A program made the position numbers and the translations under genes. DNA of 64,000 nt from Epichloe hybrida (lineage: Eukaryota; Ascomycota; Sordariomycetes; Hypocreales; Clavicipitaceae): NCBI GenBank assembly GCA_019022495.1, contig JAFEKR010000002.1:5828001-5892000 (forward strand), in the 5' to 3' direction. Positions 35,670-47,585 of this stretch are shown in pieces; positions within the stretch are counted from its first letter, which is position 1, and every line of letters starts with the position of its first letter. The notes beneath the pieces were generated by a model. It did no database searches, was not told the DNA's origin, and saw only the letters and a list, made by a program, of their open reading frames with translations.

Positions 35670-38600
35670 GTGGTTAGCATTAACTTCGCTAGCTACTATT
35701 AGCTATGTGACCTTTTTATGCTTATGAATTATAATAGTTTTGTTAGTTAGGTTATAGGTAATTATTTGCCTTTAGCTAGTATTACTAAATAAAGCATTAG
35801 GAAAATATTCTAAACATAACTATATATAATACACACTTATTTCCTAATTTCTTTATGCTACTTTCTAACTAACTAGTATATATGCTAATGCTTTTAGCGG
35901 AATTAACACTATCTATGTAATAACTACCCTTTAATAAGGAACTTTAGTAGCTAGCCTAAAAATCTCTACTAGTATTATTATACTATAGACTAACTAAAAA
36001 ACCACCCTAGGGCATATAAAATTAAGCTTTACTTTATACTTATAAAGGAAATTTATTCCTAGTAGTAATTTTAGTCCTAGATTTAGTATTATATTTACTA
36101 TTACTATAAAATATCTAGTAATTTTAGTTCTATAAGCTATCCCTAGAATATAAAAATTAAACGTAGCTTTTTTAGTTATAAAAAAGGAAGACCTTACTCT
36201 AGATATAGGCTTAGGTTCCTATATTACCTATTTTACATTTAATCTATTTTACTAGAGCTATGCCTTATTTACTAAGATTAATAACATTCCTAAGTTAAGG
36301 TAAATCTAATAACTCTTACCCCTATTATTAAACTTAATATTAATCTTTAAATATATATTTACTTACTTCCTATTATATTTAACTTCTTATAGTCTTATAA
36401 TAGCCTTAATTACTTATCCTAAAACTAGTTAGTTTAGCTTTATTAAATCTATCCTTATAGTGTTCTTATTTACCTCCTTTTTAATGTTTTCTATAAAGTA
36501 AGTTTTAATAAAATTTAAGTCTTATACTTAGGTTTCTATATAGTTATTCTCTTTAACCTCCCCTTCTTTAGCTATGTAATAACCGTATTTTTAAAGATAG
36601 GTCTTATGTTATTATATATTAGAATTATTATTATATACTGTAATATAGGTATATTCCTTATCCCTAGTAAATGGTTTCTCCTAATGTTAAAATTACCTAG
36701 GCCACTACTACTAGCTAAATGCCTCTAATAGTCCTAGGTCCTATAATTATTATTTATTACATTAGACTAGGGGGTTATCTTATTAATTCTAACTAAAACC
36801 TAGACGCTCTTCTCTATTCTCTTGTAGTTTATTTCACTATAGTCTTTAGTTTTATCCCTTAATTTACATATTTTGCTAGTATAGCCTTAGTTAGAAAAAA
36901 CCTAAGGATCTTTAGATATTCTAATTATCCTATCTATAATATTAATTTCCTAGCTAAAATTATATATTTAATAGTCTATTCTAATTTACTTAAGCTCTAT
37001 TCTTATTTTCTTCTAAGTTACTACTAGATATCTTAGTATTAAAATAAACTTTTAGCTTCCCTTTGCCTTTTCTAACTATAGACTAATCTTCACTCTATAA
37101 GTAATTATATAGATCTTATCTTTTATTATTCACTATAGTAATGTAAGCTAATCTTATATCTATTATTATTAAAACCAGAAATATCTAGCGTAAGCCTAGA
37201 TAAAGTTTAAGACATAGGTATACTAGAAGCTAATAATCTATTATTTCGCTATTTACTCTAGTATACTAGAAAATTTTTAATGTAAAATCACAAAAAGACA
37301 TGTTATTCTTAACGTTTTCTTTAGTGTATTTTACTTTATTAAGCCACGCTATTATATCCTAAACTTAAATGCTAAATTCCTTTTAAACTACCTTAAAAAC
37401 TAATAGTATATTACTAAATATAGTGCTTTATTCTTCTAAATTAAGATATTATTAGTACTATACTATTATATCTCCTTAGAATAGCATCTAAATCTTCTTT
37501 TAGATAATATCTTATTAACTAGGGTTAGTATAATATAAGTAATCCTTAACTACCTAGACCTATAATTTAATATTATAGAAAATAGTTTACTTCCTGTTAT
37601 ATATTATAAGGTCTTTGCTAGCCTCTTCTAATTTATTATAAGGCTTAAAGTGTCTAATATCCGTGATTTTCTATGTTAAATCCGCGTTTTATTCTGCGTT
37701 TTCTATCTTTAGTTATCCTAATTCTAATTAAACACTAGATTTATTCTTTTTCTAGGTTAGGAAGTCATGTACTATTCTAGACCTAGGGAATACGTAGTTT
37801 AATGCTATATCTAGTGTGAATTCGCCTATTATTATATAAAATCCTGTGGGTACTGTAGTTACTAATACTATTAGTACTATAAGTATATTAGTTATACTAA
37901 TAGTCCTACTTTAGCATCTAGGTAGCTATTATACTAACCCTAGTTATTTAGTAAATATAACATTCCTTAGGTGGCATTTTATACTAATAGCGTTAATCCT
38001 GCTAATACATTTGCATTTTACAAGCTTCTAATTTTAGTTATTAGTCTTATAGCTAGCTAGTCTATTCCTACTGTTATTTTAGCTATTATTACTTTTTACG
38101 CAACCTATTATTACTATATTGCCTCCTATAAGATCCTTATAGTATTAAATTTACTAGTCTTAGTGTAAAACTCCCCTAGGTTTTATAGGTTCTCTAAAGA
38201 TCCTAACTAGAGGTTATAAAATTTCTCTAAATCTAGTAAGTTCCCTAAGAGTCCTAATTATAAGTCCTCTAGATATAACTCCATTAGCTAGTTAGGGGGT
38301 TTAGTATGCTAAATAGTAGTGTTATTTTTAAGATAGTTTTTAATCCCCTTTTTTTTTTTTTATCCTTATCTATGCTACTCTTAGTTCTAGTGGTTATTAT
38401 ACTATAAGTAAGGCTAATGTTTTTAGATTATCCCTCTAATACCTTACTGCCTTCTAATCTAGTAGATTTGTTAAGAAAACCTATAGATTTAGCTTTATAA
38501 ATGCATAATTTAACTTCCTTTTACGTAAGATATATAGCTTGCAAATCTATTAGATTCTAGTAAATAAGTAGTTCTTAATATATTAGGTTTTTATGTCTTT

Positions 38601-38872
38601 TAAGCAGTCTATTATTAAATTTATATTTCGTAAGTTTAATTAAATCTTCTTATTCCTTAGTTTTAATAAGTTATTGTTTTTAGTACTTAAATGTAGGGTT
38701 TGCTTTATTAAAAGCCTAAAACTAGTAAATAAGTTATAGTTTGTTTTTAGTAACTAGGAAGTTAGACTAAATATCTATAAATTAATATTATAAATAATTA
38801 GATTTAGATATATAGTTTTTATTTCTAGGTTTTCAGAAGGGCGTAACAAAAGAATCTCTAATTACTACCAAA

Positions 38873-39069
38873 TGTTACGTGTAAGTTTAGCATAATGTAA
38901 GGCGAATCTATTAGAGGGGCTAACGGATTTGCTATTATAAAGTTATACTAAGTTTACTATGAGAGTTACTATTAGGTGTAAGGTAAGATATTTAAAGAAG
39001 GTTAATTCTTTCTATCTAGAGTCCGAATCTAGTCTTATATGCGCTTGCATTTGGCTCCGCCACGTAACA
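38873..39069 (-). repeat. Right LTR of Gypsy E
   Basis: 197 bp. The inner half is RIP-mutated; the outer end TTTGGCTCCGCCACGTAACA is unmutated. Confidence 0.92.
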
Positions 39070-39936
39070 TATAGGGATTTCTTTAGGTAACTTAGCTTTT
39101 ACCTTATTCTAGGCTTATATAAAGGATTAAAATAATTAGTTATTCTTTTACCTAAGATTTAGTAGTAACCTTATTACTTCTAAGTATCTTATACCTATAT
39201 TTATTATTCTAGTTTTTAGCTATTTTAGAAAATTTACCTAGGTAATTAATAAATAATTTATATGCCTATTTATAGCTATATAATATATTTACTATTACTT
39301 TACATTACTAGCTAGGTAGTTACTTATATACGCTACCTTAGTTATATTATTCTTAAAGGTATAGTAATTTAATTTAAATAATATATCTAAGTTTACTAAG
39401 AAATTCTATAGGCTTTTATATATTTCCCCTTTATATATAGGCATTTTTATCTATATTTCAATAAGACTACCTTACTATATAATTACTACTAAGTTACTAT
39501 AAACTATAGGTAAAATTATAGCTAATATTTAAGGGGTAATTATAAGTCTAGATTAAGGGGTAATTATAGGTTTAGTTTAAGGTCTAGCTAATTCTAGATT
39601 TGCCTTAAGCTCTCTAATTTATGCCTTTATTTATAAGACCTTTTATCTCCTTTAAAGGTAATATAGCTTAGATTATATAACCTTATAGTGTTATTATAAT
39701 ACCCTTTTTTCTTTAGTTATATTATCTATACCTCTACCTAAATTAGGATTAAGTAGCGTTTATTATACCCTATTATTATCTATAGTTTTAGATTATAAAG
39801 GTTCTTTATTTTCTTAATTATTTATAGCTTTATTATTATAAGGTACTAGTGTGTTTCTTATAGATCTTTAGAGTATTAGCTATATAATAATCTAGCTAAT
39901 AGTTTATATCCTTAAAAAGGTTAAGAGAGATTAATT

Positions 39937-40206
39937 TATTATAGCTTACACTAAAAGGTTAAGAATAAAGTAATAGCTAAGACTATTATAGTTACTACTA
40001 GATAAATACTAGCTAAGGGCAAGTATATAAAGGTTTTAATCTCTAACCTAGTACTAATAATATGTATAGTCTTTAATAAATACCTTACTTTATAAGCACG
40101 TGGCTATCTTATAGCTAGCTAGCCTCTTTATTATTCGCATAGCCTAAAGGTTCTCCGAAGACCTGCTTCAATAAACATCCTATCTTTGACCTCTGCGCTC
40201 CTGACA
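39937..40206 (-). repeat. Right LTR of Gypsy B1
   Basis: 270 bp. The inner end is RIP-mutated (TATTATAGCTTACACT); the outer 60 bp is intact, ending CTCTGCGCTCCTGACA. Confidence 0.9.
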
Positions 40207-40951
40207 CAGACCTTCTAGCTAAACAGAGGGATAAATTATCTATGGTATCCAAAGCCCTAAATTATAGGGCTAAAGACCTAGAAAAGGGTGCTAAAGACAA
40301 GGATAAGGCTCCTAAAGGTTAGAAGAAGAAGAAAGAAAGCTCTAAAGAAAATAAGGGCTCTTCTAATTCTAATAAGAAGAAAAAGAAGCAAAAGGGTCAA
40401 AAATTAGATAAAAAGGATAATAAAGAACCTGTAAAGTGTTCTTTTATGCTAGGAAATTATAACCTTTCTAACAGAGCCCTTAATCCGTATAAGAAACCTA
40501 GTAATTATAAGACTAGTTATAAGAGCTCTAGCGATAGTAGCTCTGATTCTAGCTCTAGTGATTTAGATAATGAAAAATAAGAAATTAATTCCTTAAATGG
40601 TTTTAATTATTACGGCAAAGAGATAAAAAAAGCCCTATTATATAATACAGGTTTAACTATACATATAGTTAATTTAAGGGATGTTTTTCAGGATTATACC
40701 CCTTATAAAAAGGGGGAATCCAACCCTATTATAACGGGTGGTGGCTTTATTTACGTAAAAGGCCATGGTAGTGCTGTTTTTAAGGTCCTATGTTAAAAGA
40801 AACCTAATAAATATAGGACCTTAGTGCTAAAGGACGCTCTATATTTTCCTTAGCTTAATATTAATATAGTTAGTGGCCTTATTCACTATATATCTAGTGG
40901 CTGCTTTATAAAAAACCATCTTTATCTTAAAGATAGGTCTTGTATTACTGC
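40207..40951 (+). pseudogene. Copia A1 gag C-terminus and protease
   Basis: The Lys/Ser-rich gag tail (about 40250-40580; DLEKGAKDKDKAP, KKKKESSKENKG, SYKSSSDSSSDSSSSDLD) leads into the protease: ALLYNTGLTIHIVN, DVFQDYTPYKKGE, VLKDALYFP, INIVSGLIHYISSGCF. The catalytic Asp-Thr-Gly appears as NTG, as a G-to-A RIP change would give. It is interrupted at 40951 by the MITE. Confidence 0.8.
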
Positions 40952-41360
40952 CAGAGTATTGTTTGTAGTTAGTGTAGTGTGTTTTGTAGTTTTACATTTA
41001 ATTTTATAGCTAGCTTATATTTAAATAGATTATCCTATAAATCACGTAATCCTATAGAGATAAATACTAAGAAAAATACTATATATAAAAGTGAATCTAA
41101 AAGTGGATCCCTTGCCTGTAAATTAGAAAAACTACATTTGTAGTATATTCTTAGTGCTAAAATGTAGTAAAATGTAGTTTTTCTAATTTATAGGCAAGGG
41201 GTCCACTTTTAGACCCACTTTTATATATAACTACATTGTAGTTTCTTAGTTATCTATCTAAAAAAAGAAGTTTTATATCTCTATATATTTTCTAAGATTA
41301 GATATATATTATTTGTTAAATAAAAAATACACTACAAATCAATTGTAGTGCAATACTCTG
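40952..41360. mobile_element. 409-bp hAT-type foldback MITE in the A1 protease
   Basis: Ends CAGAGTATTG/CAATACTCTG, identical to the 2.3-kb palindromic element. The 8-bp TSDs ATTACTGC (40944-40951) and ATTGCTGC (41361-41368) differ by one RIP-type change. The empty site is in A2 near 45445. Arms of about 40 bp (AAAAGTGGATCCCTTGCC... and complement) pair around a centre near 41155. No coding content. Confidence 0.9.
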
Positions 41361-41368
41361 ATTGCTGC

Positions 41369-42677
41369 CCTAGATATAGAAAAACATGGTTTCTTCTTCC
41401 ACGTTAAAAACCAAACTACACTAACATTACATAAAGGGCCCTGTAATAAATCTTATTATATCCGACCTTTTACCTATGCTAGCTTTAGAGGTCATAGCTA
41501 TCTGATTAGCTACCCTATAGAGGTTTAAATTCCCTCTAAAAAGCTAGATTAGGCTTCTAATTTAGATGAAATCGATGAAAATGATGATAATGTTAAAGAA
41601 ATCGTACGGGATAATTTAGGGGATTTAGTCCCTTCTCTAACGCCTATAGCCCTAGGTTAGGTCCCTTATAAATCTAAAGATATAGATTTAGGGGTGTTAG
41701 AGGGCCTTAGTAAAGGAAAAAGATCCCTAATACCTCCCTAAGAGGCCTGTAGTTCTTAAGAGGCCTAGTAGGGGACTAACGGAGAGGGCCCTAATCTAGA
41801 CCCGAATCTAGACCCTAATTCAGGCCCTAAAGACCTTTAATATTAAAAGTTACTAGAACTAGCTAGCCTATGGCATGTATAATTAGGGCACCTAGGGCTT
41901 TCTTTGCTAAAGAAAACAAGCCTTATAACTAAAGGAATCCCTGATTTTTCTAAAATTAAGGATAAAGACTTTAAATATATAGCTTATGATTAATCTAAGG
42001 TAGTTAGAAGACCTAGGAAATTAGCTATCCCTAACCCCCCTAGAGCTCTAGATTAAATAAAGGGGGATACGCTAAAAATTAGCCCTATACTATATAATAA
42101 ATAGTTAATTTGCTTATTTCTAGTTAATTAAAAAACTAGATATAAGTAGGTGTTCTTATTACTTAATAAGGAAGGCCTAACTATTTATAGAGCTATTAAG
42201 GGCTTCTTTAGAGGGCTTAAAAATCAACTAGGTTAATATCCTAGGCACCTTCACTTTGATAGGGGCTAAGAAATCAATTCTAGTTATTAAACCTAGTTAA
42301 ATTCTAAAGGGATTAAATTTATAACTTCTAGTCCCTATATCTATAAGCAAAATAAATTAGCAGAGCGTTTTATTTGTACTATTCTAGATTAATTAAGGGC
42401 TACTATCTAGTGAGTAAAATTACCCTTATATCTATAGTGTTTTGTATTACCTATAGTTATTAACCTAGTTAATATAACTACTAATACCATAAAGAATAAA
42501 AGCCCTAAATAACTACTAGCTAGGGAGCTAAATTAGCCTTATATAACTAATATTAGCAGTATTAAAGCCATAGGATCTCACTGCGAGATTCTAATCCCCC
42601 TAGAAAAACGACCTAAAGCCTAGAAGTTAGTAGCTAGAACTATCCCTAGAAGGTTATTAGCTACACTAGGTTCTAAC
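41369..42677 (+). pseudogene. Copia A1 integrase region
   Basis: After an acidic linker (41550-41830) the frame reads LGHLGLSLLKKTSLITKG (GAG-pre-integrase), then the core: YNK-LICLFLVN, KTRYKWVFLL, GLTIYRAIKGFFRGLKNQLG, RHLHFDRG, GIKFITSSPYIYKQNKLAER and PLYLWCFVLPIVINLVN. The D,D,E order is recognisable, with several RIP stops. It breaks at the A2 insertion (TSD CTAAC, 42673-42677) and resumes at 62039. Confidence 0.82.
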
Positions 42678-43487
42678 TGTTAAAAATAAGACCTATTTTT
42701 AGCCCTTTCTAGTTAAAGAACCTTTTAATTACTAGCTTGTATTATAAGCCTAATAGCTACACTACAGCTGTTAATAGTCGCGAAGGTAGCTATTAATGGC
42801 TACGTCATAGCTATTAATAGCTATAACTAACCGTGTGGATAACTAATCTAAATCAATTATGAATTATTTAATTGCGTTATGGCTACAAGCGTAGCTATAA
42901 CTATAGTGCCACTAGTAATTAGGTAAGCTAGGGTAACGTAAGTAGGTTACCCTATAGCTATCTTTAATAGCAATTTTCTCTTTAACTAGAGGTTATACAA
43001 AAGTCTTATATATAGCAAATTAAAGCTAGAAGATAGGGCTTTTATTTAATATAGGAATATTTTTTAGACTAAAATTTAGTGTATATAGGTTACTAGTTTG
43101 TATAGTAGTGAGTTAATTTTTTGGATTTTATATATAAATAAATTTTACAGAAAACAAAAAGTGGCCTATAAGACCTCTTTAGTGGTCTAGATTCACTAAT
43201 ATAGCTAGTGAGTATAAGAGAGGAAGAAGATCTTTTTAATCTAGCTAGATAGCTAGGCCTCTTAATCTAATAGCTGCATTGCCTATATAATGTCACTAAA
43301 ATTAATTCTATTAGTATATAAGATATCGTAAAAGTTATCTAGATTAAATTTAATTAGTTAATAACTGCCAAAACCTTCCATTACGTTACATTAGTTATTC
43401 TAATGTAGTGGTTTTACTAGTCCCTAACCATAGAGCTACACCTATATAGCTATTACTAGCTAGTAACTAGCTCCCTATATTTTAATA
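42678..43487 (+). repeat. 5' LTR of copia A2
   Basis: 810 bp, TGTTAAAAATAAGACC to TTTTAATA. It includes the repeat-rich segment (CAGCTGTTAATAG...) missing from A1. Confidence 0.93.
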
Positions 43488-43552
43488 GGTTATAAGCCTA
43501 GCCTATTACTATAAAATTCTTTCTAGTGCACTTTACATATAGTTATAGAAGA

Positions 43553-43865
43553 CTTCCCTTCTATAAAATAGGAAAAACCTGCGAGATAAAAGCTATTTCC
43601 TTCTATAAAAAAGGAATTATTATAGTTATAAAAGACTTCCCTTTTATAAAAGACTTCCCTTTTATAAAAGACTTCCCTTTTATAAAATAAGAAGCATATA
43701 AGTAATACAAAAGCATTCCCTTTTATAGAAAGGAAGTTTAGTAAGAATAAAAGCTTTTCCCTTCTATAAAAAGGAAATTTAGCGCGAATAGAAGCTTTTC
43801 CCTTCTATAAAAAGGAATTTTAGTATAAATAGAAGACTTCCCTTCTATAAAATTAGAAGATAAAT
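43553..43865 (+). repeat. Copia A2 leader hairpin array
   Basis: The same array as at 19747, with three extra tandem copies of GACTTCCCTTTTATAAAA at about 43630-43690. Confidence 0.8.
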
Positions 43866-44089
43866 ACTAATTAATAAGATTAGGGGCTTTTTACCCCTAA
43901 TCTTAGTGCGTAAGAGGTTTTAAATAATTAGCTAAAAGAGCAGGTTATTAAGTAATAAGATACTATTAATTTATTATTACACAAAATAAAAGCTTTAACT
44001 ATAGCTATTAATAATAGAGGCATAGAGGGTGTGGAAGCTACTAAGCCTGCTAGTTAGTAGTAAGTTTAGCAGCCTATTTATTAAGATAA

Positions 44090-46706
44090 GGCACCTAAAT
44101 CTAGCTTTATATAAGCTACCTTTAATAATTCGATTATTAAGGAATTTAATAAGAGGGTTTATAGCTTCCCTAAGACTACTAAGCTTAAAGGAGCTAAAAA
44201 ATTTAATTAATAAAAACAAGCCCTAGCTATCTAATTTAGAGCTTTAGGCATGCCTAATTTTCTAGATAATCTAGATATTTCTAGGGTGCTAGGGGATGCT
44301 AACTAAGCTATTATCCTTATATTACTAAGGGATAGTTATATAGAAGGCCCCTAAGCCACTATAACTTAGCAAAAATCACCTAAAGAAGCCTATAATTTAC
44401 TTATTAGGCAATATTTACATAGCGTTAAAATCCAGAGGGGGTCCCTATATTCTAAATTTTATAACCTAAATTTTTATAGTTTTAAGGGGACTTTAGAAGC
44501 TTTTAATACAGTCTTTAATAATTTACTAGCTAGATTATTAATTTTAGGAGTCCTAATTAATCCTATAGATTAGGTTAATTAATATCTTTAATCCCTAAAA
44601 TTAACCTTCCCTTAGTAGGCTAAGAGGTAACGATTTAGCATACGTATAAATAGGGCTATAGGGGCTCCTCTAGATGCCCTAAATCTTTAATTTCTAATAG
44701 TAAACCTTCTAGCTAAACAGAGGGATAAATCATCTATAGTATTTAAAGCCCTGAATTATAGGGCTAAAGACCTAGAAAAGGGTGCTAAAGATAAGGAAAA
44801 GGCCCCTAAAGGTTAGAAGAAGAAGAAAGAAAGCTCTAAAGAAAATAAGGGCTTTTCTAATTTTAATAAGAAGAAAAAGAAGTAAAAGGGTTTAAAATTA
44901 GATAAAAAGGATACTAAAGAACTTAAAGAGGGTTCTTTTATACTAGGAAATTATAACCTTTCTAATAGAGCCCTTAATCTATATAAGAAACCTAGTAATT
45001 ACAAGACTAGTTATAAGAGTTCTAGTGATAGTAGCTCTAATTCTAGCTCTAGTGATTTAGATAATAATAAAAAACAAGAAATTAATTCCTTAAATGGTTT
45101 TAATTATTATAGCAAAGAGATAAAAAAGGCCCTATTATATAATATAGGTTTAACTATACATATAGTTAATTCTAGGGATGTTTTTTAGGATTATACCCCT
45201 TATAAAAAGGGGGAATCTAACCCTATTAGAACCAGTGGTAGCCTTATTTATCCTAAGGGTTATGGTAGTGCTATTTTTAAGGTCTTATATCAAAAGAAAC
45301 CTAATAAATATAGGACCTTAGTGCTAAAGAATGCTCTATATTTTCCTTAGCTTAATGTTAATATAGTTAGTGGCCTTATTTACTATATATCTAGCAGTTG
45401 CTTTATAAAAAACTATCTTTATCTTAAAGATAGGTCTTATATTACTGCCCTAGATATAGAAAAACATGGTTTTTTCTTTCACGTTAAAAACCAATCTACA
45501 CTAACGTTATATAAAGGGCCCTGTAATAAATCTCATTATGTCTAACCTTTTACCTATACTAGCTTTAGAGGCCATAGCTATCCGATTAGCTACCCTATAG
45601 AGGTTTAAATTCCCTCTAAAAAGCCGGATTAGGCTTCTGATTTGGACGAAATTGCTGAAATTAATAATGATATTGAAGAAATTGTACGGGATAATTTAGG
45701 GGATTTAGTCCCTTCTCTAACGCCTATAGCCCTAGGTTAGGTCCCTTATAAATCTAAAGACATAGATTTAGGGGTATTAGAGGGCCTTAGTGGAGGAAAA
45801 AGGTCCCTAATACCTCCCTAAGAGGCCTGTGGTTCTTAAGGGGCCTAGTAAGGGACTGACGGAGAGGGCCCTAATCTAGACCTAAATCTAGACCCTAATT
45901 TAGGCCCTAAAGACCTTTAATATTAAAAGTTACTAGAACTAGCTAGCCTAGGGCATATATAATTAGGGCACCTAGGGCTTCCTTTGCTAAAGAAAACAAG
46001 CCTTATAACTAAAGGAATCCCTGATTTTTCTAAAATTAAGGATAAAGACTTTAAATATATAGCTTATAATTAATCTAAGGCAGTTAGAAGACCTAGGAAA
46101 TTAGCTATTCCTAACCCCCCTAGAGCTCTAGATTAAATAGAGGGGGATACGCTAAAAATCAGCCCTATACTGTACAATAAACAGTTAATTTGCTTATTTC
46201 TAGTTAATCAAAAAACTAGATATAAGTAGGTGTTCTTATCACCTAATAAGGAAGGCCTAACTGTTTATAGAGCTATTAAGGGCTTCTTTAGAGGGCTTAA
46301 AAATCAACTAGGTTAATATCCTAGGCACTTTCACTTTGATAGGGGCTAAGAAATCGATTCTAGTTATTAAACCTAGTTAAATTCTAAAGGGATCAAATTT
46401 ATAACTTCTAGTCCCTATATCCATGAGCAGAATAGATTAGCAAAGCGTTCTATTTGTACTATTCTAGATTAATTAAGGGCTACTATCTAGTGAGCAAAAT
46501 TACCCTTATATCTATGGTGTTTTATATTACTTACAGTTATTAACCTAGTTAATATAACTACTAATACTACAAAGGATAAAAGCCCTAAACAACTACTAGC
46601 TAGGGATCTAAATTAGCCCTGTATAACTGATATTAGCAGTATTAGAGCCATAGGATCTCACTGCGAGATTCTAATCCCCCTAGAAAAACAACCTAAAGCC
46701 TAGAAG
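44090..46706 (+). pseudogene. Copia A2 gag, protease and integrase
   Basis: Order: gag domain (about 44100-44700), Lys/Ser-rich tail (44700-45070), protease (45110-45440, NTG-type active site with the expected Asp lost), acidic linker (45640-45900), pre-integrase (from about 45960) and integrase core (46140-46700; CLFLVN-KTRYK, HFDRG, SPYIHEQNRLA and the WCFILLTVINLVN block). Unlike A1 it has no MITE and no B1, so it gives the empty sites for both. It ends at the TSD AGAAG (46702-46706) of B2 and continues at 58896. Confidence 0.82.
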
Positions 46707-46976
46707 TGTCACGGCTTGCACCAAAAGGTTAAGAACAAAGTGATGGCTAAGACTATCGCAGTCGCTGCTAGATAGTTACTAGCTAGGGGTGGGTGCGTAA
46801 AGGTTTTAATCTCTAATCTAGTACTAATAATATATATAGTCTTTAATAAATACCTCGCTTTATAAGCATATAGCTATCTTATAGCTAGCTAGCCTCTTTA
46901 TTATTTACATAGCCTAAAGGTTCTTTAAAGACTTGCTTTAATAAATATCCTATCTTTAACCTTTACGCTCCTAATA
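46707..46976 (-). repeat. Left LTR of Gypsy B2
   Basis: 270 bp. The outer 95 bp (TGTCACGGCTTGCACC...) is almost free of RIP; the inner part is mutated, ending CTCCTAATA. Confidence 0.92.
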
Positions 46977-47162
46977 TAATACCCCCCCTATATATAATTA
47001 ACCTTAATTATAAAATAAGCTACTTACTTAGGGCATGGTTACTATATTAGAGCTTTATAAGGAAAATAAGATAAAGTACCTTATATCTAGACACGTAAGT
47101 AAACAAAAAGGGCAGACACACTTACGCTATTTAATTTCTACCTCTAGTATAGACCTAGTACG

Positions 47163-47239
47163 TTGCCTTAACTGCTTTTACTAATCCTCTCTCTAACTAC
47201 TATATAAATAATACTTAGGCAAAGCCTAAGCCCTTATAT
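47163..47239. repeat. Terminal direct repeat of Gypsy F, left copy
   Basis: Starts TTGCCTTAACTGC and contains the palindrome GCTTAGGC/GCCTAAGC in weakened form (CTTAGGCAAAGCCTAAGC). The LTR may extend further right by an unknown length. Confidence 0.65.
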
Positions 47240-47454
47240 ATGCCCTTACTTACCTATTATTAATAAACTCCCCTTTGCATTAACCCCTAGTAACATATGT
47301 AACACTTACGTTATATATGCCCTTAGTTATTATAATAAAAACTGTCCTTACTAATAGCTATCTATAAAGCATCTAATAGGCACCTGCCCTACTGCCTTTT
47401 ATCTGTTGTAGTAACCCCCTTACTTCTAGGTGTTATTTTGTGGTGTGCGTAACA

Positions 47455-47585
47455 CGTTCGCCTTGCTAATAGGTTGTTTATTATGAATAATTACCCTACC
47501 CTTACTTATTACGTGTGACATATTTGCCTTGCTAATAGGTTTATTTGTTATAAATAGTTACCTTACCCTTACCTGTTTATAGTAT
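47455..47585. repeat. Short tandem duplication at the 3' end of Gypsy F
   Basis: A unit of about 60 bp beginning GCCTTGCTAATAGGT and ending TACCCTACCCTTAC is present twice in direct orientation (first about 47459-47510, second about 47528-47575). Confidence 0.6.

Larger units (their letters stand above)
28029..39069 (-). mobile_element. Ty3/gypsy element E, inserted in B1, minus-strand coding, with an extra 3' ORF
   Basis: 197-bp LTRs with perfect 9-bp ends TGTTACGTG/CACGTAACA; TSD TATAG at 28024-28028 and 39070-39074; the empty site is in B2 near 57758. Reading leftward on the minus strand: a gag region with a degraded zinc knuckle near 36860, RT (35400-34750), the end of RNase H near 33900, the integrase region (about 33.8-32.4 kb), then about 2.4 kb of an unrecognised frame. 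The sequence beside the right LTR (TTTGGTAGTAATTAG on the minus strand) is a plausible primer-binding site. A TRIM is inserted at 30929. Confidence 0.85.
20873..40206 (-). mobile_element. Ty3/gypsy element B1, inserted in A1 gag, minus-strand coding
   Basis: 270-bp LTRs at both ends; TSD CAGAC at 20868-20872 and 40207-40211. The rejoined A1 sequence (GGCAGACCTTCTAG) matches A2 at about 44700. The B1 body is 21143-24343, 24546-25098, 27431-28028 and 39070-39936, the rest being younger insertions. The integrase C-terminal region is readable on the minus strand at about 22980-23600. Compared with B2, B1 lacks the segment matching 55360-57170, which holds the RT, so this copy is internally deleted as well as RIP-mutated. 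Confidence 0.88.

Noticed and set aside
43995..44226. Opposed small open frames on both strands near 44.1 kb
   Set aside because: They overlap the copia A2 gag region in non-gag frames or antisense and arise from AT-rich sequence.
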